A stretch of DNA of 64,000 bases from Sphingobacterium sp. PCS056 (GTDB lineage: Bacteria > Bacteroidota > Bacteroidia > Sphingobacteriales > Sphingobacteriaceae). Each line of letters opens with the position of its first letter. Position 1 is the first letter of the stretch. The stretch lies in assembly GCF_023273895.1 (NCBI RefSeq), contig NZ_CP096883.1, positions 1,302,001-1,366,000 on the forward strand, written 5' to 3'. Below, piece by piece: positions 9,126 to 19,096 of the stretch. The position numbers and the translations under genes were made by a program. The notes below the pieces were generated by a model. That model was given only the letters and a program-made list of their open reading frames with translations, was not told where the DNA came from and made no database searches.

Positions 9126-9600
9126 ATTTTCTATAATTTTAATAGTCATTTTTAATATATGAGATAGCGCTTTAAATCCAAAGAGCTAAATTTAAAGAAT
9201 TTCAGTTCATAATTTTAACAAATCAACAAATTTATTTGATACTTTATCTGAAAAATCTCCACTATTTATATTTCTTGTAATAATAACTCATTTTAGTGAA
9301 TTTAAGTATCTTTATCCAGTAAGCAATTTATGCTGTAATAATAATGTTATAAGAGGATCACAAGCTTCAGCTGGCTTATAATTCAATCGTATATGTTCCC
9401 AAAGCATCTTCTGCTTACGACCAAAAAATGAATCAGAGTGATCTCCGTAGTCGTTATTTATGGGTCATAGCAGCAGTAAGGAATAGCTAATAGCAACACA
9501 TGATCGGTTTAGAATCAAGATCGATACATGAACTAAACAAAATTGGATGTAAGATGTTCATTTCATACCACGATAAGGAATTCATACCTAATATAATCAT
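9126..9600. other. 475-bp intergenic region, divergent promoters
   Basis: This gap separates divergently transcribed protease and hydrolase genes and must hold both promoters, though I find no exact -33/-7 pair. A plus-strand stretch of about 45 codons is open at 9356-9490 but starts after a stop and contains only a late ATG (9428); it looks neither like a gene nor like a recognisable remnant. Nothing else is apparent. Confidence 0.5.
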
Positions 9601-10338
9601 ATGAAAAATTTAATAATGACAATTCTATGTTTTTGCGTCACAGAGGCGAGTTTCGGACAGCTTAAAAACGTTCGATATCAAGATGGAGATCAAGTCTTAA
9701 CCGGATTGCTCAATACCGATGCGGGCGAAGGTGCTCCTGGTGTCTTAATTCTTCCAGCTTGGATGGGTATCGATGACGAAGCTACTCAAGCTGCCGTTCA
9801 ATTGAGCAAGGAGGGGTACATGACCTTTGTTGCTGATATCTATGGAGAAGGTAATAAACCGACTAATGCAGCTGAAGCAGGGCAGCAGGCAGGTAAATAT
9901 AAGCTGGACTATCAAGCCTATCAAAGAAGGATTCGTCTCGCTTTGGAGCAGCTGTTGAAGGCTGGAGCAAGTCCACGTCGTCTAGCTGTTATGGGCTACT
10001 GTTTTGGTGGAACGGGAGCCTTAGAGGCTGCAAGAGCGGGCTTAGAAGTGCAGGGTGTTATTTCTGTTCATGGCAACCTGGGCAAAGGTAGCCGTCCAGA
10101 TGGAGCACTTAACACTAAAATATTAGTACTTCATGGTGCAGCAGATCCCCATGTTTCCGATCAAGAAATTTCAAATTTTAGAAAGGAAGTGGAAACAGCT
10201 CATGCAGATTGGCAAATGATTTATTATGCCGATGCTAAACATGCTTTTACTAATCCTGCCAGTGCTGATTTTCATCCCTTAGCAGCACAGCGCTCATGGA
10301 AACATCTAATCGTTTTCTTGGAAGAAGTTTTGAAGTAA
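9601..10338 (+). CDS. Dienelactone hydrolase-family enzyme, exported
   Basis: 245 residues with a short signal peptide ending near ASFGQ (about residue 20). The alpha/beta-hydrolase fold is of the dienelactone hydrolase type: the nucleophile Cys134 in GYCFGG, Asp182 in GAADPH and His214 in AKHAFTNP form the C-D-H triad typical of the family. Related cytosolic enzymes open lactones; many exported homologues have unknown esterase activity, and the natural substrate here cannot be deduced. The gene stands alone and converges on the TPR gene, sharing with it a hairpin at 10346-10384. Confidence 0.9.
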   Translation: MKNLIMTILCFCVTEASFGQLKNVRYQDGDQVLTGLLNTDAGEGAPGVLILPAWMGIDDEATQAAVQLSKEGYMTFVADIYGEGNKPTNAAEAGQQAGKYKLDYQAYQRRIRLALEQLLKAGASPRRLAVMGYCFGGTGALEAARAGLEVQGVISVHGNLGKGSRPDGALNTKILVLHGAADPHVSDQEISNFRKEVETAHADWQMIYYADAKHAFTNPASADFHPLAAQRSWKHLIVFLEEVLK

Positions 10339-10345
10339 AGAGCTC

Positions 10346-10384
10346 TTCATCAAGCTGTAGTTCACTAATCTATAGCTTGATGAA
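10346..10384. terminator. Hairpin between convergent genes, overlapping a stop codon
   Basis: Two 15-nt arms (10346-10360 and 10370-10384) pair with a single G-T position around a 9-nt loop. The right arm encodes the last residues of the minus-strand TPR protein, whose stop lies in the loop. On the minus strand the stem is followed by AGAGCTCTTTACTTC, a modest T-rich tail. On the plus strand there is no T-run. Confidence 0.6.
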
Positions 10385-11483
10385 AAGATGTCTTCAGTTT
10401 TGTAAAATCTTGATACGTATTTTCTGCTTCTTTATAGTCTTTTAGACGAATGTAAACCTCCCCAAGTTTATCTAAAACGGCAAGTTCAAGATGTATATCC
10501 TTTCTTTCCCGTGCCATTAAAAGTGCTGACAAGAATTCTTTTTTTGCAATTTTGATATTGTTGTCTAAAAGTTTGGACGAAGCCAATACATATTCTATTG
10601 CAGCTAATTCATTGGTGAATTTTTTACTTTCTGCGAGTTGTTGCGCCTGCAGTAAAAACCATTGCGCTTCGGTAAATTTATTTTGATCAAAGTATACTTG
10701 TGCGAGTTGCTGCCAAGCCACGATCTTACCTTCATAAGCCTTTGATTTATTGTAAAGGGGTATGGCTTTTCTAATGATATCCTGTTCTGCGCCATCATAG
10801 TTTTTCATCCCACCTTTGGCCAAAGCAATTTGCATCCACGCATTTGCTTGATCATGATAATTTTTTGATAGGACAGCAGACTTCAGATTTTCCTGTGCAG
10901 CACGTTCCGCTTTTTCAAATTTTCCTGCATAAAGTAAGACAACAGCTAAATTCTGATTCAGTATCGTTTTATCTTGTTTATTGTTTGCTTTTGCTGCGAT
11001 TTGGATCGCATTTTCAAAATAAGCGATTGCTTGATCAGTTAAATTGTTATTCACCGCAAATAAGCCAGCCTCATTGAGCAGTGTATAGTTTGCGATATCA
11101 TCATATTGCACTTTGATCCGCGCCAATAGTTCATTCCATTTGTCTATATCTGCAGGGACTGGATGAATTAAGTACTGAAATTGTGCTTGATCTGTCACAC
11201 TTTTGATTTGTGTGAGCAATGTTTTATACCGCAGTTCCTGAGCTATTTTTTTTGCAAAATCTTTTCTGGTACTACTGTCAAATAGCTCTATTAATTGTTC
11301 TGTTTTGCTCTTAGGAGGAGGGAGAATATAGACCTTCGGGCCTATACCTTTAAAATCACGATTATACTTGATGATGGCATTCGTATTATCTGCGATTGAT
11401 TCCTGAGCATACGACATGAAGCAACCTATCAAAAGGTAGGTACTGGTAAGAAAAGTAATTTTCCAATATTTCTTTTTAATCAT
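10365..11483 (-). CDS. Exported tetratricopeptide-repeat protein
   Basis: 372 residues. A signal sequence (MIKKKYWKITFLTSTYLLIG) ends near SYAQ; a Cys in LIGC could alternatively be lipidated, but the spacing fits signal peptidase I better. From about residue 130 the chain is a run of helical pairs of TPR type, for example LTDQAIAYFENAIQIA, AGKFEKAERAAQENL, QNKFTEAQWFLLQAQQLA and LKDYKEAENTYQDFTKL. TPR arrays bind other proteins and have no catalytic role. The N-terminal 100 residues match nothing I recognise. It lies alone between the hydrolase and the divergent sigma factor. Partner unknown. Confidence 0.85.
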   Translation of the reverse strand: MIKKKYWKITFLTSTYLLIGCFMSYAQESIADNTNAIIKYNRDFKGIGPKVYILPPPKSKTEQLIELFDSSTRKDFAKKIAQELRYKTLLTQIKSVTDQAQFQYLIHPVPADIDKWNELLARIKVQYDDIANYTLLNEAGLFAVNNNLTDQAIAYFENAIQIAAKANNKQDKTILNQNLAVVLLYAGKFEKAERAAQENLKSAVLSKNYHDQANAWMQIALAKGGMKNYDGAEQDIIRKAIPLYNKSKAYEGKIVAWQQLAQVYFDQNKFTEAQWFLLQAQQLAESKKFTNELAAIEYVLASSKLLDNNIKIAKKEFLSALLMARERKDIHLELAVLDKLGEVYIRLKDYKEAENTYQDFTKLKTSFHQAID

Positions 11484-11692
11484 GTATATCCCTGCTGTTA
11501 GTGAGGTTATTGCAAATATGGAGAAAAAATGTGTAAAATATCGTTAAAGGGATAACTAGAACGCTGAGTGTACCTGTTTTTTACGAAAAAATTAAATTTT
11601 CAAGATTGGAAACGGATTTATGGCTATTTCCTCCTTCCAATAAAAATTTATAACTTTAAAATCGCGAATAAAAATCTGAATTAAAAAACCTC

Positions 11693-12268
11693 ATGCAAAG
11701 CCATTATTCATCAATATTTCCTTGGAAAGAATTGCGTTATGCAATCGCTATGGAGCGTGATACAAAGGCTTTCAAAAAACTCTTTTTATATTTTTATAAC
11801 GATCTCAAAATGTTTGGACGGGGGATGGTTAAATCCGAACCCGCAGTGGAGGATATTATCGCTGATATTTTCTTGAAAGTGTGGACATTAGAAGCAGATT
11901 TAATGGCTATTGACCAGATTAATACCTACCTGTACAAGGCTGTTCGCAACAATGCAATTAAATATCTGGAAAGATTACCGCAACAGGTTGATATTTCAGA
12001 AATTATCAATTTCGAATATCATATGCTTACCCCCGAGCAGGTACTTATCTCCCAAGAACATCTTGCATTAATAGAATCAGCAATAGCTCACTTACCTTCT
12101 AAATGCAGAATGGCTTTTACCTTAGTCAAAGACTTAGATTGTAGTTACAAAGACGCTGCAGAGATTATGGAGATCAGCGTTCATACTGTTGACCGCCATA
12201 TGCAACTTGCATTAAGAAGATTACGAGAAGTATTGGGTAATGAAAATATTGCTCTGAATTACAGTTGA
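11693..12268 (+). CDS. ECF RNA polymerase sigma factor (SusC/D-linked type)
   Basis: 191 residues with sigma70 region 2 (about 20-90; FLYFYNDLKMFGRGM, then VEDIIADIFLKVW, the polymerase- and -10-binding part) and region 4 (about 130-182; LPSKCRMAFTLVKDLDCSYK followed by AAEIMEISVHTVDRHMQLAL, the -35-binding helix-turn-helix). A second start, MERDTKAFK at residue 20, is possible. It heads the operon sigma-FecR-SusC-SusD. In such loci, glycan import by SusC signals through its STN domain to FecR, which releases the sigma factor to switch on the susC operon. Confidence 0.93.
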   Translation: MQSHYSSIFPWKELRYAIAMERDTKAFKKLFLYFYNDLKMFGRGMVKSEPAVEDIIADIFLKVWTLEADLMAIDQINTYLYKAVRNNAIKYLERLPQQVDISEIINFEYHMLTPEQVLISQEHLALIESAIAHLPSKCRMAFTLVKDLDCSYKDAAEIMEISVHTVDRHMQLALRRLREVLGNENIALNYS

Positions 12269-12341
12269 TTATAAAAAAAACTAAAAAGCTGTTGGTGGTT
12301 TCTTGTTGGATTTGGATCATTATGGTAGAATCAACGAGTTT

Positions 12342-13439
12342 ATGGAGCAAGACCAATTTATTACCTTACTAAATAAGTACCTTCAAGGACAATTGTCCAT
12401 TGAAGAAAATCGACAGTTTCAGCAATTACTCCAATCTGATTCGAAAAATCAAGTTCTTTTTGACTATGTCCATATTAAATCTAATCCTTCTACAGAAAAA
12501 GAAAATGAGGAGGAGGTGTTTCAATCCATTTTAACCAAAATTGATCATACGGATCAAATGAGGATGTGGGGAGATCACAAAAAAACTATACAGCATTCTG
12601 AGGACAGTAAGATTATGGTATCTGATTTAATGCCTCAAAAACCGCAATCATGGTATCAGGTCCGGTATGTGGCAGCAGCCGTGATCGTTCCCTTGTTGAT
12701 GGTACTTTCCTTCTATCTTTATCAGATGCAGCCCCAGACAAAATATGCGCAACAATACGTTAGTAAAAGAGGGGAGAAAAAGATTATTAATTTGTCCGAT
12801 GGTACGACAGTTTGGTTAAACGGTGATAGTAAATTATATCTTGAAGATTCATTTGGTAAGGTCGAGCGCCGTGTTAAATTAGAGGGTGAAGGTTTTTTTA
12901 CTGTTGCTCATGATCGCGAACATCCTTTTATTGTAGAATTTAAAGATTCAGAGGTAAAGGTCCTTGGAACAAAATTTAATATCCGTGCTTATCCCGATGA
13001 AGACAACACTGCTACCTCGCTGGTTGAGGGAGCAATAACAATGAAAGTCGATCATCAAGCCCAATCTTTAACCCTTAAACCGGGGGATAAAGTCACTTTC
13101 CGTTCTGCGGCATTGTCAAAAGCAAATGCCATTCAAGCAAGGCCAGCGCGGGAAGTTCAACATTCCAAATTAACGATTCAAGAAGGAGAAGTGATGCCCT
13201 CAGAGACGTTATGGCTGCAAAATAAACTTTCTTTCCATGCTGATCCACTCTCTTTGGTCATTTCCAAATTGAGCAAGTGGTATAATGTTTCCATTGCAAT
13301 TGAAAATCCTGATCTAGAACAATTTATTTTCAGTGGTAACATGGAAGGTTATCGTCTTGATCAGATTCTGCTTATCCTTCAGCAAGCGAATCCTAATATC
13401 CAAGTTAAGAAACAACATGATTCAATTATTATACATTAA
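12342..13439 (+). CDS. FecR-type anti-sigma factor
   Basis: 365 residues, starting at MEQDQFITLLNKYLQGQ; the upstream start at 12303 adds 13 residues without support. A cytoplasmic N-terminal part (about 1-105) should hold the sigma factor. One membrane helix follows (VAAAVIVPLLMVLSFYLYQM, about 106-127). The periplasmic FecR domain contains NLSDGTTVWLNGDSKL, GEGFFTVAHD and VLGTKFNIRAY. A C-terminal DUF4974 domain starts LSFHADPLSLVISKL and is the expected contact for the SusC STN domain, which it resembles. It lies 73 bp after the sigma gene and 150 bp before susC. Confidence 0.93.
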   Translation: MEQDQFITLLNKYLQGQLSIEENRQFQQLLQSDSKNQVLFDYVHIKSNPSTEKENEEEVFQSILTKIDHTDQMRMWGDHKKTIQHSEDSKIMVSDLMPQKPQSWYQVRYVAAAVIVPLLMVLSFYLYQMQPQTKYAQQYVSKRGEKKIINLSDGTTVWLNGDSKLYLEDSFGKVERRVKLEGEGFFTVAHDREHPFIVEFKDSEVKVLGTKFNIRAYPDEDNTATSLVEGAITMKVDHQAQSLTLKPGDKVTFRSAALSKANAIQARPAREVQHSKLTIQEGEVMPSETLWLQNKLSFHADPLSLVISKLSKWYNVSIAIENPDLEQFIFSGNMEGYRLDQILLILQQANPNIQVKKQHDSIIIH

Positions 13440-13492
13440 AACCTGAGCAATTATGATATACAACAATACTTAAAAGTCTTTATTAAAGCCAA

Positions 13493-13564
13493 AGGATACA
13501 CCCTAAGGTGTATCCTGAGTAAGCATGAAAAGCGTACCCTGTCCCTGAGAAAGATAAGTACGCT
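13493..13564 (+). promoter_or_regulatory. Structured leader before susC: two hairpins
   Basis: The 150-bp gap between fecR and susC holds AGGATACACC-CTAA-GGTGTATCCT (13493-13516), a perfect 10-bp hairpin, and AGCGTAC (13531-13537) pairing with GTACGCT (13558-13564) across 20 nt. Neither has a T-run, so they are unlikely to be terminators. They may mark the 5' leader of a separate susC transcript or set transcript stability between the low-level regulator genes and the high-level transporter genes. Confidence 0.5.
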
Positions 13565-13589
13565 ATGGTTCCATACTAAAGTTAAAACT

Positions 13590-16500
13590 ATGAAAAAAAA
13601 TTTACATGGTCAGGGATTTTGTGTACCAAAATCTAGCACCATTAAATATGCATTAATGACTAAGCTAACAGTTGCGCTCACTTTTGCTTTTGCAGTAAAG
13701 GTTTTCGGAATAAGTACAAGTGCGCAAGAGAAAGTTTCTTTGAAAATTAGAAATACAGATTTAAAGACCGTTTTGAAAACCATCGAAAAACAGACAAACG
13801 TCAAGTTTGTATATTTTGATAATCTGGTTTCAAATAAGAATCTTTCCTCTGTTGCTGTAGAAAATCAAGCCTGGAATAATGCACTTATTCCACTTTTAAA
13901 TCAATTTAACCTGACCCTAAGCAGTTATGATGGTGTTACTTATGTGATTACACCTGTGAAAAATCCTGTGCAGGGAATCACCATAAAAGGCAAGATCTTG
14001 AATAGTCAGGGAATGCCATTGGCAGGAGTTACGATCGTTGAAAAGAATAAAGATCGGGGCACGAGTACAGATGATAAGGGTGAATTTTCATTAAAGGTCA
14101 ATGAGGCCACATCCATTTTATTGATTAGCAATGTAGGCTTCATCAGTCAGGAAATAAAAGTTAGTCAATCTTTTATGACCATTACGCTACAAGAAGATCT
14201 CACTTCGTTAGCTGAGGTTGTTGTTGTGGGTTATGGTACACAAAAAAAAGCAAACCTAACCGGTGCTGTTTCTTCCGTAGAAATGGATAAAGTTTTGGGT
14301 GATAGACCTGTGAGCAGTAGCTCTCAAGCATTGCAGGGTGCTCTGCCCGGTTTGCAGGTCACTTTTGGTGGAGGAAGACCAGGAACGGGGACCGATTTGA
14401 ATATTCGGGGTGTGACATCCATCAATGGTGGTTCTCCACTAATTCTGGTTGATAATGTGCCTATGAATATGGATGATGTCAACCCCAAAGACATTTTAAA
14501 CGTTACCGTGTTAAAAGATGCTGCTGCGGCATCTATTTATGGTGCTCGAGCTGCCTTTGGGGTCATATTGGTTACAACCAAAAAAGGCGCTAGAAATCAA
14601 CCAACCAAAATTAATTACTCCAGCAATTTGACTTGGAGCAGTCCTTCTACCTTACCCGAAAAGGCCAGTCCTTTGCAGTTTGTACAAGCGCTAAAAGATT
14701 TTGGTAATACCTCCAATTGGGCTGGACAAAATGTAGACACATGGTTAGAAAAGCTCAAAGACTATCAAGTCAATCCCAATAGCTATCCAGATGGAATAAC
14801 GGAAGTCAATGGAACGAAATATCCTTTGCGCGAATATGATCTTTACAAAGAGGTATTTCAAACAGGCTTCGAGCATCTGCATAATCTTTCTATTCAAGGA
14901 GGTTCCGAGAAAATAGCGTATCGTCTTTCAGGTATGTACAGTGATGAAGATGGTATCATGACGACCCGAAAAGATAGTTACAAGCGCTACAATCTCAATG
15001 CTTATGTCGGTGCAGAGTTAAAGAAAAATCTGAATATCAGTGCCAATATCTTATATAAAAACGATGAGCGCTATACACCTGCAAATTTTGGGGAGATGTT
15101 TTATCGTGCTTTAAGTTTTGGGTCTTATCTCAACCCTGGGGAGACGACAGATAGCGACGGCAATAGCATACCCTTTGGGACTCCCAATAACTATCTCAAA
15201 TATGAAGATCCAACCCGAAATTACAATGATAATTTGAGGTTATTCGGAAAATTGGACTATAACCCTTTGCCAGGGTGGAATATTGCTTTAGAATATACTT
15301 TTAGCAAGACCAACAATAACAGCAAGTATGCGCAAAATAAGCATCGTTATATGAACCCCAATAATTTTAATCCCGAATATTTATTTAATAACGATTTTTA
15401 CGAGCGTAGCAATACACTCATCAATTACAATGCGTTAAATATTTATTCCAGTTATAGCCACGCGATTGCGGAACATCATTTTAAAGTATTAGCGGGAGCC
15501 AATTATGAAAAAAGCTATTCAGAAAATTTTTCGGCTAGGCGATTCGGTGTTCTCAGTCCAGACTCTCCATCACTAGGTACGAGTACTGGTACACAGACCA
15601 CAGCGGACTCCTTTGGTCAATATGCTGTTTTAGGTTACTTCGGGCGTATTAATTATGATTATCAGAATAAATATCTATTAGAGGTCAATGGCCGATTGGA
15701 TGGTTCCTCACGATTCCAAAAAGGAAGTCAATTTGGTTTCTTTCCTTCTGTATCAGCAGGCTGGAATGTGACAGAAGAGGGATTTATGTCCGATTTGAAA
15801 AATAGCATTCCATTGCTCAAATTTAGAGGTTCTTACGGTTCCATCGGTAATCAAGTTGTTCTCAACAATGTGGGCGGGCAGGTTTATTTCCCTGTTATTC
15901 CGCAGATGACAACGAGCAATACGAATTGGATAGATCCCACTACGGGAGTCCGTTATTTAACCATCAATGCTCCCAATCTGATTAGCTCGACCTTTACTTG
16001 GGAACAGGTACGGACGTTAAATGTGGGGGTTGATATTGCGCTTTTAAATAATCGTTTGACCACGAGTTTTGACTGGTTTCGCCGTCAAACAATCGGCATG
16101 TTATATCAAGGAGCAGATTTGCCAGCAGTTTTAGGTTCAGCTCCTCCGTTTCAAAATACCACCGATCTGGAGTCCAAAGGCTGGGAGTGGGAACTTTCTT
16201 GGAAAGACCAAATTAAAGATTTTAGATATGGTTTCACGTTCAATCTTTCAGACAACAGGGGCTACATCACGCGTATTGAAAATAGTGCGGGACTGATCGA
16301 TGGCTATTACGAAGGAAAAGAAATAGGGGAAATCTGGGGCTATGTCTCCGATCGTTTTTATACCACACAAGATTTTGAAGACAATTCATTAAATCCGCAG
16401 CTGATCAATGGTACATTAAAATCAGGTATTCCTGCTTTTAAAGGCGTGAAACAAAACCCTGGAGACATGCTGTATACCGATTTAAATGGTGATGGTATCC

Positions 16501-17051
16501 TCTTTTCGGGTACAGGTACCGTGACGGATCCCGGGGATATGAAAGTGATCGGCAATAACAATCGAAGATATCAATTTGGAGTCAATGCTTTCTTTAATTA
16601 TAAAAACTTTGATCTATCGGTCTTTTTGCAGGGCGTAGGCAAGCGCGATCTATGGCTTAGTAATTTTTTGATGTGGCCTTATAATAATGAGTTTGGGACT
16701 TTATACCAACATAATCTCGATTATTGGACGCCAGAAAATACAGATGCAGAATACGGACGTGTGTATGCCAATGCAGGTCTAAATACAGGAGCTAATCGAC
16801 GGGTACAAACAAAATATTTATCAAATGGAGCCTATTTACGCGTACGTAATATCACCCTAGCATATACCTTGGCGAAAAATGTATTGCGTTCAAAAGCAGT
16901 TGACAATATCAAGTTTTTTGTTTCAGGAGAGAATCTCTTTAAGGCAGATCACATGCCAAAAGGAATGGAGGCCGATGGGCAAGATCTGGGATCAGGAGGT
17001 ATTTATCCTTTCTTGAAGAAATATAGCTTTGGCGTAAATGTCACGTTTTAA
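13590..17051 (+). CDS. SusC-type TonB-dependent outer-membrane transporter with STN domain
   Basis: 1153 residues. After a long signal region (to about residue 46) comes an STN signalling domain (about 50-125; VSLKIRNTDLKTVLKTIEKQ), then a carboxypeptidase-regulatory-like domain (about 131-210; ITIKGKILNSQGMPLAGVTI), a plug domain (about 215-330, starting VVVVGYGTQKKANLTGAVSS and including LNIRGVTSINGG) and a 22-strand-type barrel that ends in a terminal aromatic strand, FGVNVTF. The protein imports oligosaccharides together with the downstream SusD. The STN domain marks it as one that also signals to FecR/sigma just upstream. Sugar specificity cannot be read directly; the linked sulfatase suggests a sulfated glycan. 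Confidence 0.95.
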   Translation: MKKNLHGQGFCVPKSSTIKYALMTKLTVALTFAFAVKVFGISTSAQEKVSLKIRNTDLKTVLKTIEKQTNVKFVYFDNLVSNKNLSSVAVENQAWNNALIPLLNQFNLTLSSYDGVTYVITPVKNPVQGITIKGKILNSQGMPLAGVTIVEKNKDRGTSTDDKGEFSLKVNEATSILLISNVGFISQEIKVSQSFMTITLQEDLTSLAEVVVVGYGTQKKANLTGAVSSVEMDKVLGDRPVSSSSQALQGALPGLQVTFGGGRPGTGTDLNIRGVTSINGGSPLILVDNVPMNMDDVNPKDILNVTVLKDAAAASIYGARAAFGVILVTTKKGARNQPTKINYSSNLTWSSPSTLPEKASPLQFVQALKDFGNTSNWAGQNVDTWLEKLKDYQVNPNSYPDGITEVNGTKYPLREYDLYKEVFQTGFEHLHNLSIQGGSEKIAYRLSGMYSDEDGIMTTRKDSYKRYNLNAYVGAELKKNLNISANILYKNDERYTPANFGEMFYRALSFGSYLNPGETTDSDGNSIPFGTPNNYLKYEDPTRNYNDNLRLFGKLDYNPLPGWNIALEYTFSKTNNNSKYAQNKHRYMNPNNFNPEYLFNNDFYERSNTLINYNALNIYSSYSHAIAEHHFKVLAGANYEKSYSENFSARRFGVLSPDSPSLGTSTGTQTTADSFGQYAVLGYFGRINYDYQNKYLLEVNGRLDGSSRFQKGSQFGFFPSVSAGWNVTEEGFMSDLKNSIPLLKFRGSYGSIGNQVVLNNVGGQVYFPVIPQMTTSNTNWIDPTTGVRYLTINAPNLISSTFTWEQVRTLNVGVDIALLNNRLTTSFDWFRRQTIGMLYQGADLPAVLGSAPPFQNTTDLESKGWEWELSWKDQIKDFRYGFTFNLSDNRGYITRIENSAGLIDGYYEGKEIGEIWGYVSDRFYTTQDFEDNSLNPQLINGTLKSGIPAFKGVKQNPGDMLYTDLNGDGILFSGTGTVTDPGDMKVIGNNNRRYQFGVNAFFNYKNFDLSVFLQGVGKRDLWLSNFLMWPYNNEFGTLYQHNLDYWTPENTDAEYGRVYANAGLNTGANRRVQTKYLSNGAYLRVRNITLAYTLAKNVLRSKAVDNIKFFVSGENLFKADHMPKGMEADGQDLGSGGIYPFLKKYSFGVNVTF

Positions 17052-17081
17052 TGGACCACTCAATTTAAATCGTATCGAACA

Positions 17082-18863
17082 ATGAAAAATCGGATTATAT
17101 TATATACCCTAGGACTATGCCTTAGCGGTTCCTTGCTAAGCTGTTCTAATCTATTGGACTTAGAGCCTGAGGGCACACTGACCGAAAATAGTACTTTTAC
17201 CAATTACAACAATTTTATTTCTTACGCTTGGCAGTTTTATGGGACTTTTCCAGGTTATAGTAACGCTGTTCCCAATTCCGAATTCCATGGCGATCTATTT
17301 GCCAATGCGAATGCAAATGGGACATCAGATTGGATCTGGCAGCGGATCGTAGTTCCTTCCAAATCGGATGATTATAGCCTCCCGTTTGTTCAGATCAGAA
17401 GTATCAATATTTTGTTGGACAACATCGATTTGGCCAGTAATTTAACCGATATTGAAAAGAAACATATTCGGAGCATCGGTTATTTTTTCAAAGCCTATCA
17501 GTATATGGATCTTTTAAATAAATATGGTACTGCCATTTGGGTTGAAAATGCGATCAGCGATGGGGATAAAGAAGTTTTATATGGTACCCCGCTTACACGA
17601 GATGAATTGGCTGCCAAAATCGAGGCATTACTTAGCTATGCTGCAGAAAATATCAAGGTAAACGGTGATGGACCAAATACCATTAATAAGCATGTGGTGC
17701 TGGCTCTGACGACTCGCTTTGGGCTTCGTGAAGGTACTTGGCGTAAATATCATCAGCTTGGTCAAGCAGAAAAATATCTGCGTCTGTCGGCAGATGCGGC
17801 TTCGAAACTGATCGCTGCCAATCTTCCATTAATGGCCGATTATGATCAGTTATTTAATAGCGAGTCTTTGGCAAATGTTTCAGAAGTGTTACTCTATAAA
17901 CAGTATGAACAAAATCAGATCACCCATTCGCTAGCTTCTTTAGCAAGAAATTCTTCTGGAAGATGGGATTTGACCAAGACTGCGGTAGATCTTTACTTAA
18001 TGAAAGACGGGCAGAGCCGCTGGTCAAGCCCGCAATTTGCTGGAGATAAAAATCCTTACGATGAGTTTCGTAATCGAGACAGTAGACTCTACTTCACAGT
18101 GCCACCACCTTATAAAGTTGATGCTAGCCATCCAACATATACGTGGAAATATACCAATGATGTCAAGGATCGGGAATATATTGACCTGATGGCTCGATTG
18201 TCTGTTGACAAACGCAAAACGCTTCCGTGGATGAATTGGGAAGGATTAATCCTAAAACAAGAACCTCATTTTTTTGACAACAACTTAGGACAGCCTTTTA
18301 GCGTAAGTTTTACGGGTTATCGCTTTTATAAATTCAGCAACAAGATTCAACGTATTCAGAATCAAGACATCAATGATGCTCCTATTTTCAGGATGGGTGA
18401 GATACTGGTATCTTATGCCGAGGCTAAATTTGAATTGGGCGAGTTTGATCAATCTATTGCCAATCAAACGATCAATCCTTTGCGGGCTCGAGGTGGAGTT
18501 GCAGCTTTACAGTTGACCAATATACAGAGCGATCCGACACGTGATGCTACAGTAGCGCCACAATTGTGGGAGATTCGTCGGGAGAGGGCGGTTGAATTGA
18601 TGGGTGAAGGATTCCGTTTTGATGATTTACGTCGTTGGAAAAAAATGGATTATGCAGTAGCTTTAAAACGTGGACGTTATATTACAAAAGGTGTAGATGT
18701 TCCTGCAAATGCTCCTATACCCATTGAAAATAATCAGACCCAAGGATATATTTCGTACGAAGGAAAGGCTCCAAGTCCATTTTTGACGTATTATTATTTA
18801 TACCCTATCCCATCTGCAGAGTTGGTTCAAAATACAAATTTGAAACAAAATCCAGAATGGTAG
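17082..18863 (+). CDS. SusD/RagB-type glycan-binding lipoprotein
   Basis: 593 residues with lipobox SLLSC (Cys21), anchored on the outer face of the outer membrane as the lid of the SusC transporter. The start of the mature protein, NLLDLEPEGTLTE, and the C-terminal region with LWEIRRERAVELMGEGFRF followed by DDLRRW are hallmarks of the SusD/RagB family, as is the final YLYPIPSAELVQN. TPR-like helices lie between. It starts 30 bp after susC. An exported sulfatase follows at 19157 behind a hairpin. Confidence 0.95.
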   Translation: MKNRIILYTLGLCLSGSLLSCSNLLDLEPEGTLTENSTFTNYNNFISYAWQFYGTFPGYSNAVPNSEFHGDLFANANANGTSDWIWQRIVVPSKSDDYSLPFVQIRSINILLDNIDLASNLTDIEKKHIRSIGYFFKAYQYMDLLNKYGTAIWVENAISDGDKEVLYGTPLTRDELAAKIEALLSYAAENIKVNGDGPNTINKHVVLALTTRFGLREGTWRKYHQLGQAEKYLRLSADAASKLIAANLPLMADYDQLFNSESLANVSEVLLYKQYEQNQITHSLASLARNSSGRWDLTKTAVDLYLMKDGQSRWSSPQFAGDKNPYDEFRNRDSRLYFTVPPPYKVDASHPTYTWKYTNDVKDREYIDLMARLSVDKRKTLPWMNWEGLILKQEPHFFDNNLGQPFSVSFTGYRFYKFSNKIQRIQNQDINDAPIFRMGEILVSYAEAKFELGEFDQSIANQTINPLRARGGVAALQLTNIQSDPTRDATVAPQLWEIRRERAVELMGEGFRFDDLRRWKKMDYAVALKRGRYITKGVDVPANAPIPIENNQTQGYISYEGKAPSPFLTYYYLYPIPSAELVQNTNLKQNPEW

Positions 18864-19020
18864 CCGAATATTCCCTTTCTAGCATCGCTATCTTAAGGAA
18901 AATATATTTTGATTGACAAAGGTGTTTAATAGGATGATTGTAACTTTTTGCTATTACACAATTACTTTTTATCATCATATTTTTAAGCTATGATGCTAGT
19001 TTTTTACTTTCGGATCGGGG

Positions 19021-19054
19021 CAATACTTCATCTGCTATAGCGGATGAAGTATTG
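19021..19054 (+). terminator. 15-bp hairpin after the susCD operon
   Basis: Arms 19021-19035 and 19040-19054 (CAATACTTCATC with GATGAAGTATTG at the base, one T-G pair) close a TATA loop. It lies 158 bp after the susD stop. Only ATTTC follows, so it is a weak terminator, or a processing or stability structure that sets the sulfatase apart from susCD. Confidence 0.5.
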
Positions 19055-19096
19055 ATTTCAATATAAGCAGCATGCCTATTGCATGACACGTTATTT

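Noticed and set aside
9356..9490. About 45 open codons on the plus strand in the gap before the dienelactone hydrolase gene
   Set aside because: It begins after a stop codon, its only ATG (9428) leaves about 20 codons, and the reading resembles no protein I know. Chance is the simpler explanation.
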